From NCBI RefSeq assembly GCF_000619905.2, contig NZ_CP012371.1:1488001-1552000 (forward strand): a DNA stretch of 64,000 bases, read 5' to 3'. The notes beneath the pieces are model-generated. The model had not been told where the DNA came from and made no database searches. It saw only the letters and a program-made list of their open reading frames with translations. The first letter of the stretch is position 1. Each line of letters starts with the position of its first letter. Shown piece by piece: positions 36,136 to 46,415 of the stretch. The position numbers and the translations under genes were made by a program. The DNA comes from Nitrosospira briensis C-128. GTDB taxonomy: Bacteria; Pseudomonadota; Gammaproteobacteria; Burkholderiales; Nitrosomonadaceae.

Positions 36136-39100
36136 TTACTCCCCATGACCGATCACCTCGGTTGAAATAAAAGTAGGTTTAAGCTGCCTCATCTCGTCGG
36201 ATGTGCGTGCGGCATCCGACAGATTCTGCGATAACGCAGCGGTAGCCTTCGCCACATCGTCTCCTTGCGATGTGGCGCCCGAGGTGGTGGCGGTGACTGC
36301 GCTGGCGTCCGCTACCGGCGTGCCGGTGGAAGTGCCTGATACGGAAATGTTATCCGCACCCAGCACAACTTGTGCGGCGATATTGAGGTTACCCGCCCGA
36401 ATGCCGGCATCACCCGCATTCACCGTGCCTCTGGGCGCAATCAGGTCAATGTCCCCTGCGGCTGCGCCGCCGCTGGAAAGCGCCCCGATCCCGCTGCCTG
36501 ACGCAGCTCCCTGTAGTTCCTGGGTTACATTGCCCTGCGCATCCACCTTGACGACCGGCGGCGGCACTGCGGCCGCGGTCTTCTTGCCTTTACCGGCATC
36601 GATATCGCCTTCGCTCGACCATAACAGGACATCGCCACCGCCCACGGTAAGGATGCGTGACTGATTCACGAGGATGTCGTTGCGGGCGAAGCCGCGAATG
36701 TTGCCGTCAGCCACCACCACCATGCCCAACACATCGTTGCCTGTGCTTATCAGTACTTCCGGCGTATTGCTGAGGCCGACTATCACGCCTCCTCCCGGTG
36801 CCATGAACTCGATGTTGCCGCCGCGCTCGGTCTTGATGCGACTGGCGAACAAGTTGATCTCTCCCTGATAATTCTTGAAGCTTCCGTCCGGGTTTTGTTC
36901 CCGTATGCCCGGGAACACCAGTTCCAGCGCCGCATAACCCCGCTCATAGTCGGCGGCATAAGGACTTTCGCGATTGTTCGAGTCCCGCCCGGTAACGAGC
37001 AACGCCGAATAAATCATCTCGCGCACCAGGCCGCGCTGGGCTTCCCCATCCTGCGCCTGTACCGCTTTCACTGCTTGCAGCGCATCGGAACCGCTCAGGA
37101 CATCATTCCCCACCAGCCAGCGCGCCTGCCACAACAGGGCATTATCCGGGCTGCCGCCCGCCTTTTCCAGTTCAGCTACCAGTCGGTCGACAGCGCCGGT
37201 ATAATCGATTCCCTGCGCGCCCATTCCCGCTGCGACATCAATATCGGCGCCGCCGCGGGGCAGTTGCGCATTGTCGAGATCACCGCGGCTGACGATGCCC
37301 GCCGACGTCCCCAGATCGATATTTCGTCCCGCGGTCACCTCCAACCGGCCCAGACCGCCCACCCAGATCCTGGCATTGTCCGTCCGGTCGTTACCGGAGG
37401 TGAAGGCGACATCCCTGCCCGCCACCACGCGGCTGAGATCGCCCGCGTTGACGTGCTGCGCAACGATACCCACGTCGCGTACGTCCTGCCCCGCACGGAG
37501 CTGAAACGCCTTGGCAAGGTCGAGAGTCAGTTCATTGAAATTACCCTGGATATCGCCCGCAACGGCGTAGACTCTCACCGGCCGCGTATCGCCCGCATGG
37601 ACAGGCGTGGTGGCATGGACAAGTTCCCGATCAGCAGGGCTCACGGTGGAAAGCGGAAACTGATTCGGTTTTATACCCGGCCTGATCGCAGTCGGGATCA
37701 GTGCCGGATCCCGGTCGCTCATGACTACCGGCGTATGAATATTGACGGAATCCGATGCGAGCAGCTCCAGGTTTCCGCGCCCCGCGGGACTCAGCACCGT
37801 TGTGCGCGTATCCGGCAGGACGATGCTTCCCTGAAACGCCGTAACCAACAGGCTGGGCGGCAGGATGGACAACAATTCAGTCGTATAGGTATTAGCGGAT
37901 ACATTAAAACTCAGCGGCGCCCGGTAAGCATTTGTCAGCACGCTGGTATCGTTGTGCAGCGTCACCGTTCCATCCAGGCTCTGCAGATGCACGCCGCTGT
38001 CTTCGCCGTAAGACGAAAACAGGCTCCAGCTGGGATTGGTGGAACTGGGCGCGCTGGCATTGAGATTGAATGTCGTCCCCCTGCCGGTGGCCTGAATCAC
38101 GAGATGCGGATTCAGCACGGAATGAATGTTGACATCTCCTTGCGCGCGCACCCGCGCCTGTGTGTCGCTTAAAGCCAGGATAGTGTAGAGTGGTTTGCCA
38201 CTCACGTTCTGCCCGCTGTCTATCCTGCCGCCCACATTCACGACCAGATCTCCGCGATCCGCATAGTATTGCCCACCCAGCAGATCGCCGCCGGTTTCCA
38301 CCCGCACGTCACCGCCACCCGTCTTCACCAGACTGCCCGCATCCGGTGTCATGGCCGTCATGCGCGCTTGGGCCGGCGTGCTGGCGGAGAGGTTTTGGAT
38401 CCTGCCGCCAGCGGTCAGCGTGACATCGCCGCCGCCCAGCGCCCCGACGCCTTGCTGGAACTGATCGAAGCGCACCCACCAGGCAGGCTGGAGCGTATAC
38501 GCTCCGGTGGTTTCATTCAGCCGGCCCTGGCGGAATAACCAATTGGAATAAAGTTGCGCTGACGGCGATCCGATGATATCGCCCATTGCCGTCATGCCGA
38601 TGCTTCCCCCGCCCTGGCTGAACTGGGCATCGGCAGGCGTAATGAAACCATCGGCCACATCTGCCACGCGCCCAGCGGTGTATATCGCCGCCTTGCTGTC
38701 GGCAAGCTTGATGTCGCGTCCGGCGGACATGCGGATATCTCCCGTGCCGGTGCGTATCAGCTTGCCTGCTGCCAGAGTGATGTCGCCACTGCCCGCCCTC
38801 ACTGCCAGCGGGTCGGCAGCGCCGGCATCCGCTCCACCAACCAGCCGGTAACCCCAGGAATTTCCCGTGAGCAGGGTTGCGGGGGTCATACCGCTGCTGA
38901 ATGGGGTCGCAACGTTGAATCCATCCGACAGATTGCTGTTAATCCTGAGGTTGCCCCCGGCACGCAGGGTCAGCATGCCGGGTTCGCCACCCGCTCGGCT
39001 TACGCCGAGATTCCAGTCCTTGCTGAGCGTGATATCCCCTGCCGATCGTACCTCGACACCGGGACGCACATGAAAAAGGGTATCGCCGGTCTTGCCCAGG

Positions 39101-42100
39101 CGCGAGGCGATCGCGCCGGCGTGGGACGCAAAGTGGGTGTTATCGGCGTTCACTGTGGCAAGACTCAGCGTTGTACCGCTACTTGTGCCGGTATCGGTGA
39201 GCGTGGTGATATTGCCGTACACCTTTACCGCCTCCACCACGACCGATCCGGCTCCGCTGATACTGCTGTCGATGGCGCTCACTCCCACCTCATCGCCTGC
39301 ACTCGAACGGGGGGCGCGCAACAATACCTTGCCACCTTCGCCGGGTTGGCTGCCGCTGCCGCCATGCACATCCACCACGCTGCCCGCGGCCAGGTTCAGC
39401 TTACCTTCCGTCGTACCGATCTCGACTTCGCCGCCACTTCTATTCGCACCCGTTGCGTAGGCGTCGAGCCTGGCGCCCGTCAGCACGGTCACGTCATTCC
39501 CTGCGTAAAGATTGATACTGCCCGCATCCTTGCCTGAGGCGTCAATGTGGCCGGCCACGCCCAATTTGCCACCATCCGCAGCGATGTGTATTTCTTTTGC
39601 CTTGACGGTATCGGCTGCCGCCAGATGGATATCGCCCGTGCGTACGCGCAGCGTTCTTGCGCCATCGAATCCACCCTGGTTGAGTGCCGTATTAAGTGTG
39701 GAGAAATCCGGCAGCATCGCCACATCCAGCTCAAAACGCGCCCCATCGCCTCTCGCGCCGCTGTTATCCGCCGTGGCCGAACCCTGCAGACTGCTCGCGG
39801 CAATGTTTGCGGTACCATTGGCTGCGCGCATGATTACTTTGCCGGCATCGCCGCCCTCTGCGCCGGATACATTCACCCGCGCGCCGTCTTGCACGAGTAT
39901 GCCTCCGTTATCGCTTGCCAATTCGATCATGCCGCCTGGTGCTGTACGGATCGCATCGAAAAAAACCACCGGCCGGCCGGCCACATTCAATTCGCCATTT
40001 GCGCCCAGCACCAGATTTCCGGCGGTTGCCGCAAGTTTGAGCTGTCCTGATGGCAGAATTGCCTGAGTGTCGAACGTCACCTCCGTACCCGACAGCACCC
40101 ACTTCGCGCCCAGCGTGTTTATCGCCGCAAGAACACGATCGGACGCCCTCATAGCGGCATCGAGCCTGCCGCCTGCAGTCAGCGTCTGATCGGCGCCTTG
40201 CTCGCCGCTGATCCGCGCCACATTCAGATTCGTGTTTCCGGTGGCGCCGATATCGGTGCTGCCGGTACCGCGTCCGATCAGTTCGGTCACCATGACGTCA
40301 ACCTGAGAAAATCCCTGGATGGCTTTGACGCCTTCGCCCAACACCAGTTTATCCGCCTGTATTGCCAGCGTGCCGTTGCCGAGCGCTCCGCCTGGCGTGA
40401 AGGCCGCTGCCGCCGGGTTTGACAGCGCGATGCTGTTCGCACGCAGATGTGCGGTTTTACCGCCATTGTCGAGGCCGGCCAGTCCGGCACCCTGCAGATT
40501 CAAGGCTTGCAGCGTCGGTTTGCCGTCCGCGTTTACCCCGCCAATGCTGACATCTCCATACAGGTCGAATGTCTTATAGCTCGTCAGCGTCAGTGAATTC
40601 AGACTGTTCAACCCATCGAGTTCGCCCTGGCCGAGAGTCAGGCCGTCGGCACCTGCCGGTGCATCACCAAAATTAACGCGTGCCGCGCCAATCGACAAAT
40701 TTCCAGCGACCGGATTACCCTTGCCATCCGCAAAAACGGGCAGGCCCGCGAACGTATTCTGATGGGTGGCATCCAGCGTAATCGAATTCGATGCATGAAT
40801 GATGCTGCCGGCTTCCCCGGCCAGCGTACCCCGGGACTGATCCGGACTGCCGCTACGCGAAAAACCAGCGACCGTGGAAGCCGCCCGCACGAGCGCTCCG
40901 TTTCCATCGGCGCTGTAGCTGCGCATTCCACCCGTACTCATCGCATTGCCTTGCGCTTCGATGGCGCTGCCGGCTTTCAGCGTGAGGGTATCCTTCGCCG
41001 CAAGGATGATTTCATCGCCTTTCAGGGCGTGACCGGCGTCATTGGCCAACGTCACCTTATCCGCGCCGACCGTGAGGCCGATCGTAGTGCCGCCGGTGGC
41101 AGAGTTCGCGACACCCGCGCTGCGCGTGCCGCCCAGCAGCAGGCTGGTCGCGCCCATGGCGTTGAGTGTAGCAGCCTCGATGCGGGTAGCCAGGGGATCG
41201 ATTCCCGATGGGTTGCCGCTGGTGACAACAATGTCGGGCGCGCTGATATCCACTGCCGCCCCGCGGCCGCCTTCGGCTGCGGCCAGCTTGAAAATGGCAT
41301 CCAGCGTCAGGCCACCGGTGGTCTCCAGGGTGAGCAGGCCCCCATCCTGCGGACGGCTGGAGTCGTTTGCAAAAAAATCGGACGCGCGGGTAAGCGTAAT
41401 TTCCGACCGCTGCAAAACCTGATCGCGGGTCAGCACTTCAAATCCGCTCCAAAGTGCATCACGCGGGCCGCCCGATGCTGCGCGGCTGTCCGTTACATAG
41501 CCCGGCACAACCTGAATGCCGTCCTGTCTACTGTAAGCCTGCCCCGGCAGCAGATTGGATACGTCCGGGTTGAGCCGGACCGCATAAGCGCCGGGCAGCA
41601 GTGCGTAGTGGGCGGGTAGTAACGTGTAGGTGCCCGCTGACAGCCCAGGTATGCCGGAAAGATAGACGGCATCGCCCGCCGTGCGATCGAAACCGGTGTT
41701 TTCCTGCCTGTCGCCGGGTGCAAAGGAACTCGCGTAGCCCGGCAGGATGGCATAAATGCCCGGATCGTTCAGAATGTCGCGCGCCCCTCCCGGTCCCACG
41801 CTGAATTCGTAAGACTGCAAATCTCCCCCACCCGCGAGATGAACGGTGGCACCCGCCTGCATGTCGATATTCGCCGCCTGGGTACGAATGGATTTTTCAG
41901 ACAATGCAAGCTGTGGGATATCCTGTGAGTCCGGCCTGTATAACCAGCTACGGCCATTCACGGTCATGCCGAAGGGAATCAGGCTGCCGGGAACGGCAGC
42001 GATGGAAGTCAGGCTTCCGTCCTTGAAAACAAGTGTATCGGCGGCAGTGAAAACCAGTTGGCCGAACGGCGCCCATATATTGCCGCCCTGGATGATATTC

Positions 42101-45100
42101 GCGGCGGTTACCGCAAGGCTCCCCAAGGCGGACAACGGCTGCGGCGGCCGTGTGGTATTGCCGCTGAATGTGACCGTTTGCCCTGGCGCCCGAATATCGA
42201 CTTGACTATAGGTCGCAGGGGTAACCACCGCGCCATGAAAAATGAGATCGGCCGCACTCGACAGCACGGCTGTCGGACGCGGTATAGCGCCTGTGCTCAC
42301 CCCCGAAAGCCTTACTTCCCGGGCGCCCATGAATTCGGAACGCCCCATGCCGGTCAGGCTGAGATTGCCCGCGAGCTCCAGCAACTGCGCGTCAGCCCTG
42401 AAGTTGCCGGTGCCCGCAACCGGTGTATTCATCCGATCCTGAAGCACCACATCGAAATTGCCCAGCCGGATGGTTTCCGCCTTCAGCGCGGCTTCGCCCC
42501 CTGCTGTCTCGATGCGCGGCGCATCCAGCACCAGCTCTTTCAATGGCAGGGCTCGATTGGCGCCCAGGTTCAGGCCGTTCTCCAGGCGGATCGCATCCAG
42601 GCTTTTCAGCGCAATGCGGTCGAAACCGGCTGCATCAAATGCCGTGGCGCCCAGCCGGGCCTGCCGTCCAAGTCCGACGGGGAGGGCGACACCCGGAACG
42701 AGGCCGCCCGCCTGAGGTGCCACTGTCTGCGCCAGGCTCAATACGCGCTCACCGGCGGGAAACCCTTTATCCTGTGGATTGCTCACATCCACAAGCCCCA
42801 GGACGAGATCAAGCGTGCCGTCGCGATTCGATGCGCTGCCTCCCCGCGCCATGATGCCGCCGTCAAGCAATATGCCTTCACGCGCAACGATGTTGACGGA
42901 GCCGGCGTCGCTGCCCACCCACTGCCCCAGGCCTCCGGCCGCGTTCAGAATATCCAGCCGGACCGGCACGGCGCCGGCAATGTTGATGTTTGAACCCGCT
43001 TCGGCGACGACATTGCCGAACTGTGCATTCAAGGCTACTCTGCCGCCGCTCAGCACTTCGCCCTGCGTCAGCCGCTGGTTGTCGAGATAGGTCAGCGCCA
43101 ATCCGGATACGTCGAGTACGGCCTGTTTGCCCAGCCAGATGCCGTTGCCGGCATTGAAGTTGAACTCGTGGCTGTGATCGAGTGTCGCCGTAATGCTGCC
43201 GCCGGGAGCGGTGATCCGCCCCTGTATGTTCACCAACCGATCGGCGGCAAGCATGATTTCAGCCTTGGGGTCCGCCTCGATATGCGCGCCTGCGCCGATC
43301 AACAGATCGGCCGCTCCCTGCTCGTCGGGATTTCTCACCACGAAACTCAGATTTACCGGTTGGCGCACCAGGTCATCCAGTTTTACCTGGTGGCTGAAAC
43401 CTTCGATCTTGCTGCCGCTCGGCCGTAGCGTATATTCGGGCAGCAGTTCCAGGCTGAGAACGGTCGGCTTGATCCGAACCCCCTCGGATAACGTCACGCT
43501 CTCGATTCCGCCAAGATTGATATTGGCAAAACCCGCGCGCTCAAAAAATCCCGTATCCAGATTCACTGTGCCGGAATTATTGTCCGGCGTGCCGCCTATC
43601 TGTATTTTGTTGCTGGAAACAGTGAGCGTGCCGCCACCGCCGAGGCCATGGCCGCGCACATTGTCGCCAAGGCCCGACAAGGCATTGCCCGACAGCCTGA
43701 TTTCACCCCCGTTCCCTGCCATGACCTTGCCTCGGCCATCGACTTTGAGCCGGCCGCCGCCGGTGACATCCATCAGTGTATCGTGCCCCAGGGCGAGATT
43801 ATCGGAAGCCGAGAGCGCGATCTTCCCACCATTCGGCAGCGCAACCTCGCCCGAGCCCGCGGGGACCCCGCGCAATTCGTTCACCCAGGCGCCTCGTGCC
43901 GAAAGTGTCACGCCATCGGCCACGACCATATCCACAGGGCCGGAAGCGATATTGACGTCGTTCCTGCGCGCATCGAGCACAATCGAACCGCTCGGGGCCA
44001 CGATATCCGCATCGACCGTCAATCCTTGTGCGGTAATATTTATGCTGCCGCCTTGTGGGGTACGCAACGCCTCGCGCACCGCTACCGCCTGATTGCTGAA
44101 AATCTCCAGATTGGCGACCTTATCCTTGCCCAGCAGCGTAGGGCTGAGACGTAAGGTATTGACGAGATCGGGTGAAAGCGCATCACCAAACCTGAACCCG
44201 TCCGGCAGCGTGGCGCCGGTGCTGTTCAGTTCGACCAGCTGGTTTAATTTATAGTCATCTCCGGTGCTGGTGGCATGGGTAACTGCCCCGGTGCCCAGGG
44301 TCAGACGGGCGCCGGCAGGCATGACGCCTGCGTCACGCTGCACTTCGCCGACAACGGTGCGGCCCTGAACTTCCCCCTGCATCACGATGGCGCGCAGACC
44401 AATTACTTCCAGGGCACCCGCATTCTTTCCTTCGGTATAGCCTGGGTCATAATTGTAGCTCTGCCCCAGATCGATCACCTCTTTTACGTTCCAGCGTCCG
44501 AAATTCTGGATGTAACGGGTGGCAATGCCGTCGTAACGCACATCGGCGCGCGCACTGGCGATATCGGTCGTTACGCCGCGAGACATGACGAGGGTGGTGG
44601 GTACGCTGGCCGGGGTGTAGCGCAGGCTGCCGCCGGATAGATCGATCACCGCCCCGGATTCGATGATGGCTTCACCCAGCGAGTTCAGGCGCACCGTGCC
44701 ACCCTGGGTCGAGCGCTCTGCGACGGTGCGTTCGAGACGCGCCTGATAGGATTGCAAACTATCCTTGGCGATCAGGGTAGGCATGCCTGTATTAGCGTTG
44801 TTCAGGGCACGGTTGATGTCGACATAAACCTTCTGGCCACGCAGCGGACCGTCGCGATTCACTGGGGAATCCTTCAATTCGTCCCCTCGCAACTCGACTT
44901 CCACGCCGTTACGTGCCGTGGAAACCTGCACGTTTTCGAGTCCGGATACGCTGATGCGGGCACCGCTGGCGATGTGAATGCGCGCCGTGCTGGAGGCAGG
45001 CAAATTAAATTGCTGCTTGAACGGATCATTATTCACGACCATGCCGGGATCATCGATGGCGATAAAATTCACCTCACCCGCTGGTGCATTGATTACTGCC

Positions 45101-46344
45101 CCGTTTTCCATCCGTATGTCCTGCCCCAGCACCCTCACCTGGGATGGGAGCACGAGGCCCGTACCCGTCAGCCCATCCACCAGACCGGTCTTGTCCGACA
45201 TCTCCGGCAACACCTCCGTCAGGCTGCCACCGGCAAGAACCACGCGGCCCGCACGCGTCGAATTATCCTGCGCGGTTGCGGCGTCCTTGGCCAGCAGATA
45301 AACCGAACCGTTGGCGGTTACCGATGTCGTTGCCCGCGCGATACCCTTCTGGTTGACGGCATACCCCACCATGGTGACGTTGCCGCGCGGCGTGCTCAGT
45401 TCACCCAGGTTGGTGACGTGACCAAGCTTGTCCAGCGCGCCTTCTTTCAACGACACGGCCCGGCCATCCAGAACGCCATCCTTGATATCGGTGTTGGCCG
45501 TGTCGAAATCTCCCAGGCCGGCCGGGCTCTCCACTTCAACCAGCAGGCCGCGCACATTGGCATCCACCGGTTCGGCGGACGCCGAACGTAAAAATACCTT
45601 GGTGCCGGCAGCGGCGATCACCTGCCCGTCCGGTGCTTCCACCGTGCCCTTGTTGATCACCGTGGGGGCGATCAGCATCACCCGTCCCTGGCTCCCGGCT
45701 GTAATGCGCGCGCCTTCGAATACCTTGATGAACCCGCCCGCGCCTTCGAATTGGGGGACCGTTTTCTGCGTGGTCAGAAAAGCGTTAAGAATGAAGTTGT
45801 CGTGAATATCCAGGCTGCTGGCGGTAAAACTGCCGAGGTTCACTTGCGATGAGCCCATGAAGGCAATGCCGTTTGTGTTGACGAGAATGACGTTAGCATT
45901 TTGCCCGGCTGCCTGGGTGAGAATGCCGGCTATGACGCTGGGGTCGCTGTCCCAGACGCGGTTCAAGGTGGTGAAATTCGCGCCCTGCACCAGATTCTGC
46001 GCGGCAAGGCTCTCCACCTGCTGAAACTGTACCGAATGTCCGGGACTGACATTAAACGTTTCCCAGTTGAGGATCGCTTTTTCGCCTACCTGATTGACCA
46101 CGGCCTGATGACCATGGTCCTGATAGCTCGCCTGACCTGCGGTGACAAAACCCGGCACTCCCGCGCCGCACCCGCCCCCGCAGGGCACCGGCAACTCGGC
46201 CTGCGCGGATGCGGCCAGCAAAAGTCCCGTTAGCAGCAACACCCTCCCGCCTGCCGCCTTGCCACGGCTGCGCGCCGTTTCCGCTGCGGGAACCCGCATT
46301 CCCAAAGCCGGGTTGAAAATCAACCGGTATATATTGCGATTCAT
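36136..46344 (-). CDS. Giant two-partner-secretion exoprotein (TpsA, filamentous haemagglutinin family)
   Basis: A 3402-residue surface or secreted adhesin-like protein. It has the extended signal region of TpsA proteins (MNRNIYRLIFNPALGMRVPA, cleavage at AQA-E, residue 49), then a TPS secretion domain (about 60-320) with VNTNGIAF where NPNGI is usual. A very long beta-helix of repeated short strands follows, rich in Gly, Asn, Ala, Val, Leu and Asp. The C-terminal RILTVGGGDVLLWSSEGDID block (about residue 3215) is typical of the DUF3739-bearing FHA subgroup. The ATG follows GGAG. Its TpsB lies 71 bases upstream. No toxin domain is seen at the C-terminus, so contact-dependent inhibition is unlikely. 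Confidence 0.92.
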   Translation of the reverse strand: MNRNIYRLIFNPALGMRVPAAETARSRGKAAGGRVLLLTGLLLAASAQAELPVPCGGGCGAGVPGFVTAGQASYQDHGHQAVVNQVGEKAILNWETFNVSPGHSVQFQQVESLAAQNLVQGANFTTLNRVWDSDPSVIAGILTQAAGQNANVILVNTNGIAFMGSSQVNLGSFTASSLDIHDNFILNAFLTTQKTVPQFEGAGGFIKVFEGARITAGSQGRVMLIAPTVINKGTVEAPDGQVIAAAGTKVFLRSASAEPVDANVRGLLVEVESPAGLGDFDTANTDIKDGVLDGRAVSLKEGALDKLGHVTNLGELSTPRGNVTMVGYAVNQKGIARATTSVTANGSVYLLAKDAATAQDNSTRAGRVVLAGGSLTEVLPEMSDKTGLVDGLTGTGLVLPSQVRVLGQDIRMENGAVINAPAGEVNFIAIDDPGMVVNNDPFKQQFNLPASSTARIHIASGARISVSGLENVQVSTARNGVEVELRGDELKDSPVNRDGPLRGQKVYVDINRALNNANTGMPTLIAKDSLQSYQARLERTVAERSTQGGTVRLNSLGEAIIESGAVIDLSGGSLRYTPASVPTTLVMSRGVTTDIASARADVRYDGIATRYIQNFGRWNVKEVIDLGQSYNYDPGYTEGKNAGALEVIGLRAIVMQGEVQGRTVVGEVQRDAGVMPAGARLTLGTGAVTHATSTGDDYKLNQLVELNSTGATLPDGFRFGDALSPDLVNTLRLSPTLLGKDKVANLEIFSNQAVAVREALRTPQGGSINITAQGLTVDADIVAPSGSIVLDARRNDVNIASGPVDMVVADGVTLSARGAWVNELRGVPAGSGEVALPNGGKIALSASDNLALGHDTLMDVTGGGRLKVDGRGKVMAGNGGEIRLSGNALSGLGDNVRGHGLGGGGTLTVSSNKIQIGGTPDNNSGTVNLDTGFFERAGFANINLGGIESVTLSEGVRIKPTVLSLELLPEYTLRPSGSKIEGFSHQVKLDDLVRQPVNLSFVVRNPDEQGAADLLIGAGAHIEADPKAEIMLAADRLVNIQGRITAPGGSITATLDHSHEFNFNAGNGIWLGKQAVLDVSGLALTYLDNQRLTQGEVLSGGRVALNAQFGNVVAEAGSNINIAGAVPVRLDILNAAGGLGQWVGSDAGSVNIVAREGILLDGGIMARGGSASNRDGTLDLVLGLVDVSNPQDKGFPAGERVLSLAQTVAPQAGGLVPGVALPVGLGRQARLGATAFDAAGFDRIALKSLDAIRLENGLNLGANRALPLKELVLDAPRIETAGGEAALKAETIRLGNFDVVLQDRMNTPVAGTGNFRADAQLLELAGNLSLTGMGRSEFMGAREVRLSGVSTGAIPRPTAVLSSAADLIFHGAVVTPATYSQVDIRAPGQTVTFSGNTTRPPQPLSALGSLAVTAANIIQGGNIWAPFGQLVFTAADTLVFKDGSLTSIAAVPGSLIPFGMTVNGRSWLYRPDSQDIPQLALSEKSIRTQAANIDMQAGATVHLAGGGDLQSYEFSVGPGGARDILNDPGIYAILPGYASSFAPGDRQENTGFDRTAGDAVYLSGIPGLSAGTYTLLPAHYALLPGAYAVRLNPDVSNLLPGQAYSRQDGIQVVPGYVTDSRAASGGPRDALWSGFEVLTRDQVLQRSEITLTRASDFFANDSSRPQDGGLLTLETTGGLTLDAIFKLAAAEGGRGAAVDISAPDIVVTSGNPSGIDPLATRIEAATLNAMGATSLLLGGTRSAGVANSATGGTTIGLTVGADKVTLANDAGHALKGDEIILAAKDTLTLKAGSAIEAQGNAMSTGGMRSYSADGNGALVRAASTVAGFSRSGSPDQSRGTLAGEAGSIIHASNSITLDATHQNTFAGLPVFADGKGNPVAGNLSIGAARVNFGDAPAGADGLTLGQGELDGLNSLNSLTLTSYKTFDLYGDVSIGGVNADGKPTLQALNLQGAGLAGLDNGGKTAHLRANSIALSNPAAAAFTPGGALGNGTLAIQADKLVLGEGVKAIQGFSQVDVMVTELIGRGTGSTDIGATGNTNLNVARISGEQGADQTLTAGGRLDAAMRASDRVLAAINTLGAKWVLSGTEVTFDTQAILPSGQLKLAATAGNLVLGANGELNVAGRPVVFFDAIRTAPGGMIELASDNGGILVQDGARVNVSGAEGGDAGKVIMRAANGTANIAASSLQGSATADNSGARGDGARFELDVAMLPDFSTLNTALNQGGFDGARTLRVRTGDIHLAAADTVKAKEIHIAADGGKLGVAGHIDASGKDAGSINLYAGNDVTVLTGARLDAYATGANRSGGEVEIGTTEGKLNLAAGSVVDVHGGSGSQPGEGGKVLLRAPRSSAGDEVGVSAIDSSISGAGSVVVEAVKVYGNITTLTDTGTSSGTTLSLATVNADNTHFASHAGAIASRLGKTGDTLFHVRPGVEVRSAGDITLSKDWNLGVSRAGGEPGMLTLRAGGNLRINSNLSDGFNVATPFSSGMTPATLLTGNSWGYRLVGGADAGAADPLAVRAGSGDITLAAGKLIRTGTGDIRMSAGRDIKLADSKAAIYTAGRVADVADGFITPADAQFSQGGGSIGMTAMGDIIGSPSAQLYSNWLFRQGRLNETTGAYTLQPAWWVRFDQFQQGVGALGGGDVTLTAGGRIQNLSASTPAQARMTAMTPDAGSLVKTGGGDVRVETGGDLLGGQYYADRGDLVVNVGGRIDSGQNVSGKPLYTILALSDTQARVRAQGDVNIHSVLNPHLVIQATGRGTTFNLNASAPSSTNPSWSLFSSYGEDSGVHLQSLDGTVTLHNDTSVLTNAYRAPLSFNVSANTYTTELLSILPPSLLVTAFQGSIVLPDTRTTVLSPAGRGNLELLASDSVNIHTPVVMSDRDPALIPTAIRPGIKPNQFPLSTVSPADRELVHATTPVHAGDTRPVRVYAVAGDIQGNFNELTLDLAKAFQLRAGQDVRDVGIVAQHVNAGDLSRVVAGRDVAFTSGNDRTDNARIWVGGLGRLEVTAGRNIDLGTSAGIVSRGDLDNAQLPRGGADIDVAAGMGAQGIDYTGAVDRLVAELEKAGGSPDNALLWQARWLVGNDVLSGSDALQAVKAVQAQDGEAQRGLVREMIYSALLVTGRDSNNRESPYAADYERGYAALELVFPGIREQNPDGSFKNYQGEINLFASRIKTERGGNIEFMAPGGGVIVGLSNTPEVLISTGNDVLGMVVVADGNIRGFARNDILVNQSRILTVGGGDVLLWSSEGDIDAGKGKKTAAAVPPPVVKVDAQGNVTQELQGAASGSGIGALSSGGAAAGDIDLIAPRGTVNAGDAGIRAGNLNIAAQVVLGADNISVSGTSTGTPVADASAVTATTSGATSQGDDVAKATAALSQNLSDAARTSDEMRQLKPTFISTEVIGHGE

Positions 46345-46415
46345 CCGTCAGCTCCTTCAAGGATGGCCTGTCGTGCGGCTTTATGTAGCCGGTTCTCGTA
46401 TGGGTCATTCATGTT

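Noticed and set aside
36203-46233. Many long plus-strand open frames (up to 425 codons) opposite the giant TpsA gene
   Set aside because: They are Arg/His/Pro/Gly-rich shadows of a GC-biased repetitive coding strand, lack ribosome-binding sites and match no family.
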